Assembly: GCA_016712885.1 (NCBI GenBank)
Contig: JADJQF010000006.1
Span: forward strand, 300,437 to 364,436
Length of the DNA stretch: 64,000 nucleotides
DNA from: Candidatus Flexicrinis proximus
Lineage (GTDB): Bacteria; Chloroflexota; Anaerolineae; Aggregatilineales; Phototrophicaceae
Direction of reading: 5' to 3'
In this document: one piece after another, positions 44,985 through 54,273 of the stretch
Layout: each line of letters begins with the position of its first letter
How positions within the stretch are numbered: the first letter of the stretch is position 1
Notes under the pieces: generated by a model
Database searches by the model: none
The model's input: only the letters and a program-made list of their open reading frames with translations
What the model was told of the DNA's origin: nothing
Program-made: the position numbers and the translations under genes

Positions 44985-45591
44985 GACGCTTGCCTTCTTT
45001 CCGCCAGCGGCGCAGAACGCCCTTCATGTAGGCCAGATTGCGCTTTTCGCGCTGGACGGCGATATACATGGCTTCACGCACCCAGTCGTCGGAGTAGTCC
45101 GCGGCCAGCGTGGTCAGCTCGTCGCCGATCAAGCCGGTTAACGGGCCGATATTTTCTTCATAGAGTTTATAGATGGTGGGGCGCTGAGGCAAAATCACCA
45201 GATGGCCGGCGGCGTCGAGGCGGGCGGCACAATCGGGCGCGCCGAGGATACGGGCGGCGCCGGGGGTGTGCAGCACCCAGACCAGTTCGATGCCGTCATC
45301 GGGGGCGTTGGCGTAGACGGGCAGCAGGGTCATGCGCTTGACCGCCTCTGCCAGGCCGCGTACCCATTCGGCTTCGTCGAGGCCGTGCACCTTACGGTGG
45401 GCGGAGAAGTCGGTTTTGCGGAGCCAGTAGAGGCCGTCCTGCGGGTCGCGCTGGCCGAAGGCCCACAGGCAGAAGAGCGTGACTTTTAGCTCGACCAGGC
45501 TGTCGATTTTGGCGATCAGGCCATCGACCAGCGCCTGGGGGAACTGGGTCGGGCCGAGGGTGTCTGGAAAAGGAGCGGGATTTCTTTTCAT
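44908..45591 (-). CDS. DnaD-domain primosome protein
   Basis: The 227-residue protein has an N-terminal winged-helix-like region (1-130, LVELKVTLFCLWAFGQRD) and a C-terminal DnaD/DnaB_2 domain (about 145-205): YKLYEENIGPLTGLIGDELT then DDWVREAMYIAVQREKRNLA and YMKGVLRRWRKEG. In Firmicutes DnaD and DnaB carry this YxxxIG...W.xxAI...N..Y...IL..W fold and remodel DNA during primosome assembly. It begins 5 bases after the dnaB stop and overlaps the loader gene by 77 bases, so the three are translationally coupled. Confidence 0.85.
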   Translation of the reverse strand: MKRNPAPFPDTLGPTQFPQALVDGLIAKIDSLVELKVTLFCLWAFGQRDPQDGLYWLRKTDFSAHRKVHGLDEAEWVRGLAEAVKRMTLLPVYANAPDDGIELVWVLHTPGAARILGAPDCAARLDAAGHLVILPQRPTIYKLYEENIGPLTGLIGDELTTLAADYSDDWVREAMYIAVQREKRNLAYMKGVLRRWRKEGKRLEGNEQPAERDGRSVTGKYADFFER

Positions 45592-45596
45592 GGTTG

Positions 45597-48242
45597 TTAT
45601 TCCGAGAGGCTGACGCGGCGTACCGCACCATCCATAAATTTCGTCAGGCCGGCATCGAAATAGAGCGAGACAGTATCGGTGCGGCCATTACGGTGCTTGG
45701 CGACGATGACATCGGCCTGATTGGGGAATTCGGTGGCCTTGTTGTAGACGACGTCGCGGTAGAGGAACATGACGACGTCGGCGTCCTGCTCGATGCTGTT
45801 GTGAACGATGATATTGCCCGCGACAAAGTTGTGGTGTTCGGGCACGGTCAAATCGTAGACATCGGTTTCGCCATCAGGCTCGATACTGACCACGGTATCC
45901 CAATATACGTCACTGTTCGCCAGGGCGGCAATTTCCGCGCTGGAAACGACAGCAGCCAACCGTCCGGCCCGCTCGCGGCCAACGTTTTGTTTATAGAGTG
46001 TATTGCCCGCGTATGCTGTCCCCATACCACCGTAGAGCTGACGGCCAGTCATGCCCTGTGCCTGCATTGCTGGAAGGGCATACTTTCGCCATATTGCAGC
46101 GGGTATCACGTCACGGTTGGTATTTCCGTCAGTTACCCTCAGGTAGTGCTCAACCTGAATAAGCTGCGCGCCCTTATACCTGCCTACGGCGCCGACCCGC
46201 TGAACAAACAAAGAAAGATCGCCTACACCCGATAGGATAACATGATACTGTGGACGGCCTTTTGTGCCCTGGGACACGCGCTTCAGTCGGGCACTTATCC
46301 CCTGTTGAAGAAGTAGGGTTTGGACATCCCTGGCCAGCTGTGGACTGCTCGTCGCATAGTAGACGGTAGGATGTGAGACGTCGGCCTTTATGCAGCCATC
46401 GGTTGCCCAGAGGTGGCGCAGAAAGCGTCCTGCGGCGTCCTGCGGTTGTGCGAACACCTTATCAGGCACCCGCTTTTCGTGTGATCGCAGCCCAAAAACC
46501 CCCATCGGTTCCAGCCAATCACGTACTGGATTATGGACTCCGTGGGTCAGCCTTCGGGATGAAGTAAGGAATACCTGCAACCACGAATGACCGGGCTCGG
46601 GCTTTATGTGCGGCTCGATTCTTGCGCCAAATACGTCTCGCGCGAGACTTGCAACAAGTTCCGCCAAGTCGGGTTCACGAGTTGTGTACTGGATAGAATG
46701 TCGCGGGAGGGTGCAGCCGTCACCGATGAGGTGTGCCAACAAACCCAATTCGGAGTCCGACATTGTCTGCTCGGCGCCGTGCTTGAGTTCGCGCGGAAGA
46801 GCTAAATGTTGCCCAATCGCCAACTCATCCAGCCGCGTCCAGCCGTCGATGGTCAAGAACTTGTGATTACCTGTCGCGCGGATGGTGTGCCCGAGGCGTG
46901 TCGTCAGACGGAATACCGGTTTCGTGCCGGTGCAGAATGCCGCGCTGACCTCCGCCGGTTCAAGCTGGTAGGTCGTCGTATTCAACGCGCTAATGCGGAA
47001 GGAATCACGCCCCATGAGGCTACGGATCGGCACATAACGGCCTTCATCCGGCAGATGCACGAGGGTCTCGCCGGATAAACAGCCCGATTCTCTCAAATCC
47101 GAGAGTTGGGGACGCTTGTCCTGACGGGATTCGACGGCGCGGGAGAGCTGAGAGGCGCTGAACAGCGGGACGTTCAATTCGCGCGCCATTTCTTTCAGGG
47201 CGCGGCTGATATAGCTGATTTCCTGGACGCGGTTGTTCTGGAAATTGCCGCCGGCGGACATCAGCTGCAGGTAATCGACAATGATCATGTCGAGGCCGTG
47301 CTCGTGCTGAAGGCGGCGGCATTTGACGCGCAGCTCATTGGGGGTGAGCTGGCTGGTCTGGTCGAAGAAGATCGGCATGCGGCTGAGGCGGTCGGCGGAT
47401 TCGACGAAGCGGCCATACTCGCCCTGGGTGAGGCGGCCGAGGCGCAGGTTCTGGCTATTGATACCGGTTTCCATGGAAACGAGGCGCTGGACGAGCTGAT
47501 CGCTGCCCATTTCCATGCTGAAGATGGCGACGACCTGGTTCATGCGGGCGGCGTTCATGGCGGCGGAGAGCAGGAAGCTGGTTTTGCCCATACCGGGGCG
47601 GCCGGCGAAGATGAGCAGATCGGATTTCTGGAAGCCGCCGAGCAACTGGTCGAGGTCGCGGAAGCCGCTGGGGACGCCGTACTGGGCATCGGGGTTCTGG
47701 ATCAGGTATTCGATGCGGTCGAAATATTGGCCGACGGCTTCTTCCATCGGCATGAAGTCGCGCTTGAGCTGGCGGTCGGTGACGGTGAAGAGCGAGTTTT
47801 CGGCCTTGGCGATGACGGCTTCGAGGTCGAGGGCTTCGTCGGCGGCGAGGGCTTTCATCTCGTCGGCGGCCTTGAGCAGGCGGCGGCGGACGGCGGCGCG
47901 TTCGACCAGCTGGCCGTAGAACTCGGCGTTGACGGAGGTCGGGGTGCTGTTGGCCAGCTCGGAGATATAGGCGCGGCCGCCGATGGCTTCCAACTGGCGT
48001 ATGTTTTCCAGCTCGTCGGCCAACAGCTCGGGGTCGACCGGCTCGCGGCGTTCGCTGAGGCGCAGCATGGCCGACCAGATGTGGCTGTGACGGAGGATGA
48101 AGAAGTCGTCGGCCTTGAGGAAGGCCGAGAGCGTGAGGAAGACGTCCGGGTTGATCAGCACCGAGCCAAGCAGCGCTTTTTCCGCCTCGATCGAAAAGGG
48201 CGGATTCAGTTCAGACGAGGGAGGGCGCGGTTGGTCGGTCAT
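45597..48242 (-). CDS. dnaB: Replicative DNA helicase DnaB, intein-containing
   Basis: The 881-residue precursor consists of a 453-residue DnaB interrupted by a 428-residue intein. The N-terminal domain (1-170) opens PPFSIEAEKALLGSVLINPD; the RecA-like core has Walker A GRPGMGKT (214-221), IFSMEMGSDQLVQRLV and IVDYLQLM. The host sequence breaks at LSDLRESG, resumes with SIEQDADVVMFLYRD and ends with VAKHRNGRTDTVSLYFD. The helicase unwinds DNA at the fork. It heads the operon with the DnaD-like and DnaC-like genes. Confidence 0.97.
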   Translation of the reverse strand: MTDQPRPPSSELNPPFSIEAEKALLGSVLINPDVFLTLSAFLKADDFFILRHSHIWSAMLRLSERREPVDPELLADELENIRQLEAIGGRAYISELANSTPTSVNAEFYGQLVERAAVRRRLLKAADEMKALAADEALDLEAVIAKAENSLFTVTDRQLKRDFMPMEEAVGQYFDRIEYLIQNPDAQYGVPSGFRDLDQLLGGFQKSDLLIFAGRPGMGKTSFLLSAAMNAARMNQVVAIFSMEMGSDQLVQRLVSMETGINSQNLRLGRLTQGEYGRFVESADRLSRMPIFFDQTSQLTPNELRVKCRRLQHEHGLDMIIVDYLQLMSAGGNFQNNRVQEISYISRALKEMARELNVPLFSASQLSRAVESRQDKRPQLSDLRESGCLSGETLVHLPDEGRYVPIRSLMGRDSFRISALNTTTYQLEPAEVSAAFCTGTKPVFRLTTRLGHTIRATGNHKFLTIDGWTRLDELAIGQHLALPRELKHGAEQTMSDSELGLLAHLIGDGCTLPRHSIQYTTREPDLAELVASLARDVFGARIEPHIKPEPGHSWLQVFLTSSRRLTHGVHNPVRDWLEPMGVFGLRSHEKRVPDKVFAQPQDAAGRFLRHLWATDGCIKADVSHPTVYYATSSPQLARDVQTLLLQQGISARLKRVSQGTKGRPQYHVILSGVGDLSLFVQRVGAVGRYKGAQLIQVEHYLRVTDGNTNRDVIPAAIWRKYALPAMQAQGMTGRQLYGGMGTAYAGNTLYKQNVGRERAGRLAAVVSSAEIAALANSDVYWDTVVSIEPDGETDVYDLTVPEHHNFVAGNIIVHNSIEQDADVVMFLYRDVVYNKATEFPNQADVIVAKHRNGRTDTVSLYFDAGLTKFMDGAVRRVSLSE
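45798..47081 (-). mobile_element. DnaB intein with LAGLIDADG homing endonuclease
   Basis: It spans residues 388-815. It begins with Cys388 (CLSGETLV, block A) and ends FVAGNIIVHN with Ser+1 (blocks F and G). Block B is RATGNHKFLT. LAGLIDADG motifs are LLAHLIGDGC (502-510) and FLRHLWATDGC (607-617), each with its Asp, so the nuclease may be active. It sits after DLRESG, the known site DnaB-b near the helicase active site. The DNA is less GC-rich than the flanking gene, as expected for a mobile element. All splicing residues are present. Confidence 0.95.
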
Positions 48243-48414
48243 GGTTCCTATGCGTGTGCCTGAGCGAAACGAAGTTTTCAGGGTTCAGCCGGCGGGGATC
48301 AGTTTTTCGTCCACTTGCGTCGGGTGAGCCGCCAGGGGCGTCACCGGCCAAAAACTGAAAACCGGGTACTGAAGCCTGAAAACTTGTGTGTTCCGTGCGA
48401 GAAGGAAGCGCGGT

Positions 48415-48960
48415 TTACTTGTCGTCCTCGGCGCCCAGGTCGTCGAGATCGAGGGTGTCCAGGAAGTCGGCGAAGGCGCTGAGCTTGCGGGAATCGACCG
48501 GGGCGTCGGAAGCCTCGGCTTCGCCCTCCCCCTCCTCCACTTCGACTTCGACATCGCTTTCGGGGCGGATGCCGGCGCGGTCGAGGACGGGCTCGGCGAC
48601 ATACAGCGGGACTTTGGCGCGGACGGCGATGGCGATGGCATCGCTGGGGCGGCAGTCAATTTCGATGCGCTTGCCGGCGGCGGTGTCGAGCACCAGGCGG
48701 GCGTAATAGATATCGTCGCGGATGTCGCTGACCAGCACATAGACCAGGGTCGCGCCCAATTCCTCGATCATGGTTTTCATCAGGTCGTGGGTGAGCGGAC
48801 GGCGCTGGGCAATCTCCTGAAGTTCATAGGTGATGGCGTCGGCCTCGAACGGCCCGATAAAAATCGCGAGGTACCGGTCGGAGGTGTTGTCTTTGAGCAC
48901 AACAATCCGCTGCTGCGTCGTCAAACTGACGCGCACGCTGTCAATCGTCACTTCGATCAT
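48415..48960 (-). CDS. Bifunctional nuclease (BFN/DUF151) family protein
   Basis: The 181-residue protein starts at ATG 48960 (MIEVTIDSVRVSL). The BFN domain (1-135) includes QQRIVVLKDNTSDRYLAIFI, GPFEADAI, RPLTHDLMKTMIEELGA and the hallmark IDCRPSDAIAIAVRAKVPLY. A very acidic tail (EVEVEEGEGEAEASD) follows. Family members were named from a plant nuclease with RNase and DNase activity; the bacterial role is unsettled. It lies 172 bases upstream of dnaB on the same strand. Confidence 0.88.
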   Translation of the reverse strand: MIEVTIDSVRVSLTTQQRIVVLKDNTSDRYLAIFIGPFEADAITYELQEIAQRRPLTHDLMKTMIEELGATLVYVLVSDIRDDIYYARLVLDTAAGKRIEIDCRPSDAIAIAVRAKVPLYVAEPVLDRAGIRPESDVEVEVEEGEGEAEASDAPVDSRKLSAFADFLDTLDLDDLGAEDDK

Positions 48961-49145
48961 ACCGGGGTCGCCTCTGAAAAATCGTCCGTACCATACCGTG
49001 AAAACGGCCTGATTCGCATTATACCTGTGTTGTCGGGGTCGGACAATGAGCGCACAGTAAACGCCGGGATCAAAACGGGGGTTGAAACGGAAACGAAATA
49101 CGAACGCCGGATGTGAGAATTCGGGTGGGAACGGGAGGGGTAAAT

Positions 49146-49228
49146 GGAACCACAGAGGGCGCCGATGGGAGAGAGAAGAAGAAGTTGAACCACAGAGGGC
49201 ACAGAACACACAGAGAAACACGGAGGAT
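49146..49228. repeat. ACCACAGAGG-type repeat
   Basis: GGAACCACAGAGGGCGCCGA and GAACCACAGAGGGCACAGAA are two related units in tandem; another copy is at 50942. Between 48961 and 49428 I see these units and a GGCGTCCCTACAAGCGGC filler, and no supported gene. Confidence 0.6.
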
Positions 49229-49428
49229 TTTCTATACAAGGGGGATGGGCGCCTATTTGCCTTCTAGATGGCCGGCCTCGCGGCTAGCGATAAGCGGCCA
49301 GCTACCAGCAGCCAGCCGGCCTCTATATCGACCAGCGGACGCCTTTTCAGGCGTCCCTACAAGCGGCGGTGGGGGGTATAGGGCAACTGATCGTTGTCGG
49401 CTGGCAGGTGGTGGCTGATCGCTGGCCG

Positions 49429-49875
49429 CTATTTCACGCGGGTCATGATGGCGTCGTAGGCGCTGCCTTCGGTCGCGGGGCCGGCGTCGGGGCGCCAGCC
49501 GCCGGTGAGCGTGTCGCCGTCAGGGCTGAGGGTGCCGGTATAGCGCGCGCCGGAGCCGGCGTGGGTCAGGGTGGTGCCGTCGAAGTCCCACGCGTAGGGG
49601 AAGACCTCGTCGGACATGCTGGAGTAGACACTGGCGGGGAAGGTCTGGCTGCCGGCGTCATAGGCGATGATCTCGACGCTTTGCATGACGAAGCCCTTGA
49701 AGTTGATCTCGCCTTCCGACTTGAGGAAGTGGCCGCCGGGGAGCCATTCGAAGCTATTCCAGCCGAAGATGTTGTCCTCGGCGGAGTCCAGGGTGCGTCC
49801 GCGCAGCAGCCATTTGCCGATCAGGGGCTGGAAGCGGCGGATGGGCGGTTCGGGTGCCGGTTGGGTCTGGGTCAT
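49429..49875 (-). CDS. DUF1579-like lipocalin-fold protein
   Basis: The 148-residue protein has FQPLIGKWLLRGRTLDS at 15-31, a W..EWLPGGHFL strand, VEIIAYDAG, YSSMSDEVFPYAWDF and FDGTTLTHAG. This G.W...G....W..GG.FL pattern is typical of DUF1579, small calycin-like beta barrels found in soil and environmental bacteria. There is no signal peptide. The ligand is unknown. Confidence 0.75.
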   Translation of the reverse strand: MTQTQPAPEPPIRRFQPLIGKWLLRGRTLDSAEDNIFGWNSFEWLPGGHFLKSEGEINFKGFVMQSVEIIAYDAGSQTFPASVYSSMSDEVFPYAWDFDGTTLTHAGSGARYTGTLSPDGDTLTGGWRPDAGPATEGSAYDAIMTRVK

Positions 49876-50086
49876 TTCGGTCTCCCTCGCGTGATGCGGG
49901 CCATCGCAGAGGCCCGGAGTATAGCTTTTCTGTTTGGCCTCTCAAACGATAGGCGGACCATGTGTACCAAGTCGGGTCCGGTCCGGTTCTATAATGAACG
50001 TGTTATGTGATGAACAACACGAGTTGAGGCTTTCCGGCAGAGTCCGGACCCCGCCCGTGATTTCGAGTTTCCGTCTGGGGGCAATC

Positions 50087-50782
50087 ATGGCAGCAAAACA
50101 TCGCGAAGGACATCGTACGGGGCGGATTGGCTGGCTGCGCGCGTCGGTACTGGGCGCAAACGACGGCATTGTGTCCACGGCGAGTCTGATCGTGGGAGTC
50201 GCGGCGGCGAGCGCGGTGCGGGGGGATGTGGTGATCGCGGGGGTGGCCGGACTGGTGGCCGGGGCGATGTCGATGGCCGCCGGGGAATACGTCTCGGTCA
50301 GTTCGCAGGCCGACACCGAGGGCGCCGAGCTGGCCCGCGAGCGCCGGGAATTAGAGGAAGACGGCGAATTCGAACTGCAGGAGTTGACCGACATTTATGT
50401 GGGGCGCGGGGTCGAGCCGGCGCTGGCAAAACAGGTCGCGCAGCAGTTGATGAGCCACAACGCGCTGGCGGCGCATGCCCGCGACGAGCTTGGCATTTCC
50501 GACGCCCTGAGCGCGCGTCCGGTGCAGGCCGCGCTGGCCTCGGCGGCGTCGTTCGCGGTGGGCGCGGCGCTGCCGCTGGCGACGGTGCTGCTGGTGCCGG
50601 AGAGTGCGCTGGCAGCAGCGGTGACGGGAGCATCGCTGGTATTCCTGGCGCTGTTGGGGGTGCTTGCCGCGTGGGCCGGGGGCGCGCCGATCCTGAAGTC
50701 GACGATCCGGGTAACGTTCTGGGGGGCGCTGGCGATGGCGCTGACGGCGCTGGTCGGCTCGCTGTTCGGGACGACGGTATAG
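50087..50782 (+). CDS. VIT1/CCC1-family iron/manganese transporter
   Basis: I chose the ATG at 50087 (231 residues), just after GGGGG; an ATG at 49994 would add 31 unconserved residues. The family signatures are WLRASVLGANDGIVSTASLI in the first helix, AGLVAGAMSMAAGEYVSVSSQ with the metal-linked E-Y motif in the second, a cytoplasmic helical loop (RERRELEEDGEFELQEL) and three C-terminal helices. These proteins move Fe2+ or Mn2+ out of the cytoplasm, in exchange for protons in plant VIT1. It is a single gene. Confidence 0.9.
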   Translation: MAAKHREGHRTGRIGWLRASVLGANDGIVSTASLIVGVAAASAVRGDVVIAGVAGLVAGAMSMAAGEYVSVSSQADTEGAELARERRELEEDGEFELQELTDIYVGRGVEPALAKQVAQQLMSHNALAAHARDELGISDALSARPVQAALASAASFAVGAALPLATVLLVPESALAAAVTGASLVFLALLGVLAAWAGGAPILKSTIRVTFWGALAMALTALVGSLFGTTV

Positions 50783-50794
50783 AGTTCATGGGAC

Positions 50795-50842
50795 GTTGCC
50801 CCAAACCTCAATAGGGATTTGCATCCCTGCACCCTTCATTTG
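50795..50842. repeat. Fragment of multi-hairpin intergenic element
   Basis: The CATGGGACGTTGCCCC end and the CAATAGGGATTTGCATCCCTG hairpin remain, in inverted orientation, 13 bases past the transporter stop. Confidence 0.5.
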
Positions 50843-50941
50843 CGTTTGGTTTTGCCTGCCATCTCGAACCCGGCGGCGCGGCGAATTATCGCCCGTGCTT
50901 CGTGAGAGGCACGAAAGAGGAGATAGTAAAGAGAAAAGACT

Positions 50942-50975
50942 GAACCACAGAGGACACAGAGCGCACAGAGGGTCT
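50942..50975. repeat. ACCACAGAGG-type repeat
   Basis: GAACCACAGAGGACACAGAG followed by CGCACAGAGGG repeats the unit at 49146. The AT-richer stretch 50976-51147 shows nothing I can identify. Confidence 0.6.
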
Positions 50976-51147
50976 TACTCAAAGTGTTTTACTATCCTGT
51001 AGGGAGGCCAAAGGGGCAATCCACCATATTTCATATACAAATTTAGCCGTGAACTAGCGAAATTGAACAGATCTATCGCTTTGACACATAAATTGACCCA
51101 GGAACAGACGAAAAGCTCTGCTTCGTTCGCGGTTTGAACTTATCGGT

Positions 51148-51309
51148 CTATATGATGATTCTGATGGCGACTCCTAGCGGATCCAGAATCGGAACCAAAT
51201 GAGGGAAGAGAAGGTTGAGAAGGATGAAGATAGCGAGAATCGATAACCTCTTGCCTTTGGGGGTCTTCATCGCCTGGCAAATGCTTTGGACTACTGCCTT
51301 TGGAGTCAT
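51148..51309 (-). CDS. Possible 53-residue single-helix membrane protein
   Basis: An ATG at 51309 follows AAAGG by 8 bases and opens a 53-codon frame: MTPKAVVQSICQAMKTPKGK, then a hydrophobic stretch (LSILAIFILLNLLFPHLVPI) and LDPLGVAIRIII before TAG. The positive-inside head plus one membrane helix is a plausible small membrane protein. It lies in a low-GC gap and there is no comparative support, so it is a candidate only. Confidence 0.35.
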   Translation of the reverse strand: MTPKAVVQSICQAMKTPKGKRLSILAIFILLNLLFPHLVPILDPLGVAIRIII

Positions 51310-51613
51310 GCTGAGAACCTTTCCGTATCGTTCGCTTCATAGTGGCGGAAACAAAAACGCGCCATCAAAATGTGATGAGCGCGTCCGACAACAGACTTGA
51401 GGAGGGCTAGCGTTGTAGATCGACTAAAGTGCAGGTTAATCAGTCATATATACCCCTTTCCAGAAGTAAAACGCGCTAGGAAATGCTATGCGCGTCGGGT
51501 ACGTGAAGTGATTGCATAACTCCCGCAATCACCTATAAATCTAGTGTAATACACGTGTCAAGCAGTCTTATGATGAAACTTTACCCAGATCGAGGCTTCG
51601 ATTTCGATGATCT

Positions 51614-51646
51614 AAAAACGGGGAGACTCGCGCCTCCCCGTTTTTT
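51614..51646 (-). terminator. Rho-independent terminator downstream of dnaN
   Basis: A stem of 11 bp, AAAACGGGGAG / CTCCCCGTTTT, has T-runs on both strands (bidirectional). It is about 70 bases beyond the dnaN stop codon. The 51310-51613 stretch upstream of it is AT-rich and without a supported gene. Confidence 0.8.
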
Positions 51647-51713
51647 GACTGGAACCTCAGGGCTTATCGCTCCTGCTTATCACTTTGGTTCACTGCTCTC
51701 CACTGCCTTTGCC

Positions 51714-52845
51714 CTAGCGCGCCATGGGCATGATGACGTAGAGGTAGTTGTCGCGGCCAAGCGGACGGATGACGCCGGGGTTGGCGGCACCCTTGGACTG
51801 CAGGATGACCTGCTCGTCGGGGAGGATGCGCAGGACGTCGATCAGGTACTTGATGTTGAAGGAAATATCGACCGGTTCGCCTTCGACCGTCGCGTCGAGG
51901 ACGCCTTCGTTGTCGCCGCGTTCCTGGCTGCGGCCGACGATCATGACTTCGCCGGGGTCCCCGCTGCGCTTGGGCGGCTTGACATACAGGCGGCCGCTGA
52001 ACGCCGAGTCGCGGGCGAAGATTTCGGCGCGGGCACAGGCGGCCAGCAGGTCGGAGCGGTACATGACGGTGCTGGTGCTGTAATCCTTGGGGATGACCGA
52101 CTCGAAGGGCGGGAATTTGGCGTCGAGGAGCTGAGCGGAAATCTCGACCTGGCCGATGGTGAACAGGATGATGTCGCGTTCGTTGGGCAGGCTGATATAG
52201 ACCGGCTCGTCCTCGTCGCTGATGACCTTGGCGACTTCGATCAGGGATTTGGCGGGGATGAGGAGGTTGAGCGCCTTGTCGAACTTGCGGTCGAGCTGGC
52301 CGGTATGGACAGCAAGACGGTAGCCATCGGCGGAGGCGAGGGTGATCTTCTCGCCGTGGAGCTGCATGAAAATGCCGGTGAGTGCCGGGCGGTGGTCGTC
52401 GGTGGCGGCAGAGAAGGCGACCTGATTGATCATGTCCTTGAACTGCTTGCCGTCGATGGTGAGGTCGCCCTCGCCGCCTTCGATGAGGGGCGGGAACTCG
52501 TGGGCGTCGATGCCCTTGATGTTGCCCTTGTTGCCGCCGCAGCGGAGGTGCATGGTCTGGGTGGCGGAGTCGAGGGTGAGGTCAACGCGGTCGTTGGAGA
52601 GGTTGTTGACGAGGTCGACGAAGACCTTGGCCGGGAGGGTGACAGCGCCTTCGATCTCGACGTTGGCGCCGATCCAGACGGTGATACCGAGGCCGAGGCT
52701 GAGGTTGACGGCGGCCAATTTGAGGCGCGACCTCGGTTTTGAGCAGGACATTGCTGAGGACAGGCATCGACGGGCGCGACTCGACGGCGCGGCCAACGAT
52801 GCTCAAGCCCTTGGCCAGGTTGGATTGCAGGACCGATAAACGCAT
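51714..52845 (-). CDS. dnaN: DNA polymerase III beta sliding clamp, one frameshift
   Basis: The start at 52845 gives MRLSVLQSNLAKGLSIVGRA and VESRPSMPVLSNVLLKTEV, then the frame shifts near 52728. Removing one G from GTCGCGCC gives TEVRLKLAAVNLSLG and the frame runs to PVYISLPNERDI and the C-terminal VIRPLGRDNYLYVIMPMAR, the M-P-x-R end typical of beta clamps. Total length is about 377 codons, the normal size. The ring tethers polymerase III to DNA. A gene this essential is unlikely to be broken, so I take the shift as a sequence error. It is not next to dnaA here. Confidence 0.93.
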
Positions 52846-53089
52846 AAGGTATGCGCTCCTTACGAAATCAGCTTGATATATCCCAAATGATTTCGCAAGT
52901 ATACCGCAGAAGCGGTCTATTCGAAACGCTGCAAGTCAGGGATTTACCCGGTCTGCAGCGCGGCGCAGGAGCACAATTCTGCCGGACGCGCAAAAGTTAA
53001 GCGCGAAATGCTGACCCCCAATTACCGGTGTAGGCGCTGGAATTGACTGCGCTATACTTTTCACGGCTCAAGTGAGGCGCGGAGGGGCG

Positions 53090-54133
53090 ATGGACTATCG
53101 CAGTTTAGGGCGGACCGGCGTACAGGTGAGTGCGCTGTGCCTCGGCACGATGAATTTCGGCGGCAGGGCGGCGGAAGCAGACGCCAGCGCCATCATCGAC
53201 CAGGCGCTGGATGCCGGGATCAACTTCATCGACACCGCCAACGTCTACGGCCACGAGCCGCAGAACTTCGCCGTCGGGCGCGGCCGCAGCGAGGAGATCA
53301 TCGGCCGGGCGCTCAAGCGCGGCGCCAAACGCGACGGGGTGGTGCTGGCCAGCAAAGCCTATTTCCCGATGAGCGATGCGCCCAACGCACAGGGCAGCAG
53401 CCGGTATCACCTGATCGCCGCCTGCGAAGACTCGCTGCGCCGCCTGCAAACCGACCACATCGACATTTATCAGCTCCACCACCCCAGCAACATCATTCCG
53501 ATCGACGAGACGCTGCGCGCGCTGGACGACCTGATCCGCGCCGGCAAGGTGCGCTACATCGGCAGCAGTTCGTTCGGGGCATGGCAGATCGTCGAAGCGC
53601 TGTGGGCGGCCAAGGAATACGGCCTGAACCGGTTCGTCAGCGAACAGCCGGTGTATAACCTGCTCGACCGGCGCGCGGAGCGTGAACTGCTGCCGATGGC
53701 GCAAACCTACGGGATCGCCGTCATCCCGTGGTCGCCGACGGCGGGCGGGCTGCTGACCGGCCGCTACCGGCGCGGACAGACTCCGCCGGCCGGTTCGCGC
53801 TATGACGCCTTCTGGAAAGCGCCGGATGTTTTTACCGAGGGCGCGTTCGACGTGCTGGATGTCGTCGAAGCGCTGGCGGCGGAGAAGGGCTGCACCCCCG
53901 CTCAACTGGCGCTGGCATGGTGTATGGCCCAGCCCGGCGTCACCGCGCCAATCATCGGCCCGCGCACAGCGGAACAGCTTACGGATTCGCTCGGCGCGTG
54001 CGGCGTAACGGTCACCGCCGAGGACCGGCAGCGGCTCGACGCTGCTGCCCCGACCGGCGATAAAGTATCGCCGTTCTATGGCAGCGATGGCTTCGCGTGG
54101 ATTCCGTGGGGACCGCACCAGCACCGCTGGTAA
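53090..54133 (+). CDS. Aldo/keto reductase
   Basis: The ATG at 53090 follows GGAGGGG. The 347-residue TIM-barrel enzyme has GTMNFGGRAAEADASAIIDQ, the catalytic Asp and Tyr in FIDTANVYG, the Lys in VLASKAYF and the His in IDIYQLHHP, followed by the NADPH-binding SPTAGGLLTG and IIGPRTAEQL. All four catalytic residues are present. It belongs to the AKR subgroup that includes YghZ/Kv-beta-like and auxin-induced-type reductases. The substrate is unknown. No flanking pathway gene is evident. Confidence 0.92.
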   Translation: MDYRSLGRTGVQVSALCLGTMNFGGRAAEADASAIIDQALDAGINFIDTANVYGHEPQNFAVGRGRSEEIIGRALKRGAKRDGVVLASKAYFPMSDAPNAQGSSRYHLIAACEDSLRRLQTDHIDIYQLHHPSNIIPIDETLRALDDLIRAGKVRYIGSSSFGAWQIVEALWAAKEYGLNRFVSEQPVYNLLDRRAERELLPMAQTYGIAVIPWSPTAGGLLTGRYRRGQTPPAGSRYDAFWKAPDVFTEGAFDVLDVVEALAAEKGCTPAQLALAWCMAQPGVTAPIIGPRTAEQLTDSLGACGVTVTAEDRQRLDAAAPTGDKVSPFYGSDGFAWIPWGPHQHRW

Positions 54134-54273
54134 GGCCGCGTCATCGACCCGCCGGACAAGTGCGGGACGTCACCCGATAATGCTGACAGTCTGCACCCCC
54201 GATACCTCCCTACCGGGCGGGTTGGCACGCTATACTGATCGGTATCCGAACATACGTCACGGAGAGAATACTC

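Noticed and set aside
47106..48263. 385-codon plus-strand frame
   Set aside because: It is antisense to the helicase N-terminal half of dnaB.
53041..53060. TTGACT followed by TATACT upstream of the aldo/keto reductase
   Set aside because: The two hexamers are only 4 bases apart, so they cannot act together as a sigma-70 promoter.
52846..53089. Replication origin next to dnaN
   Set aside because: No DnaA boxes (TTATCCACA or close variants) or AT-rich unwinding tract are seen, and dnaA is absent.
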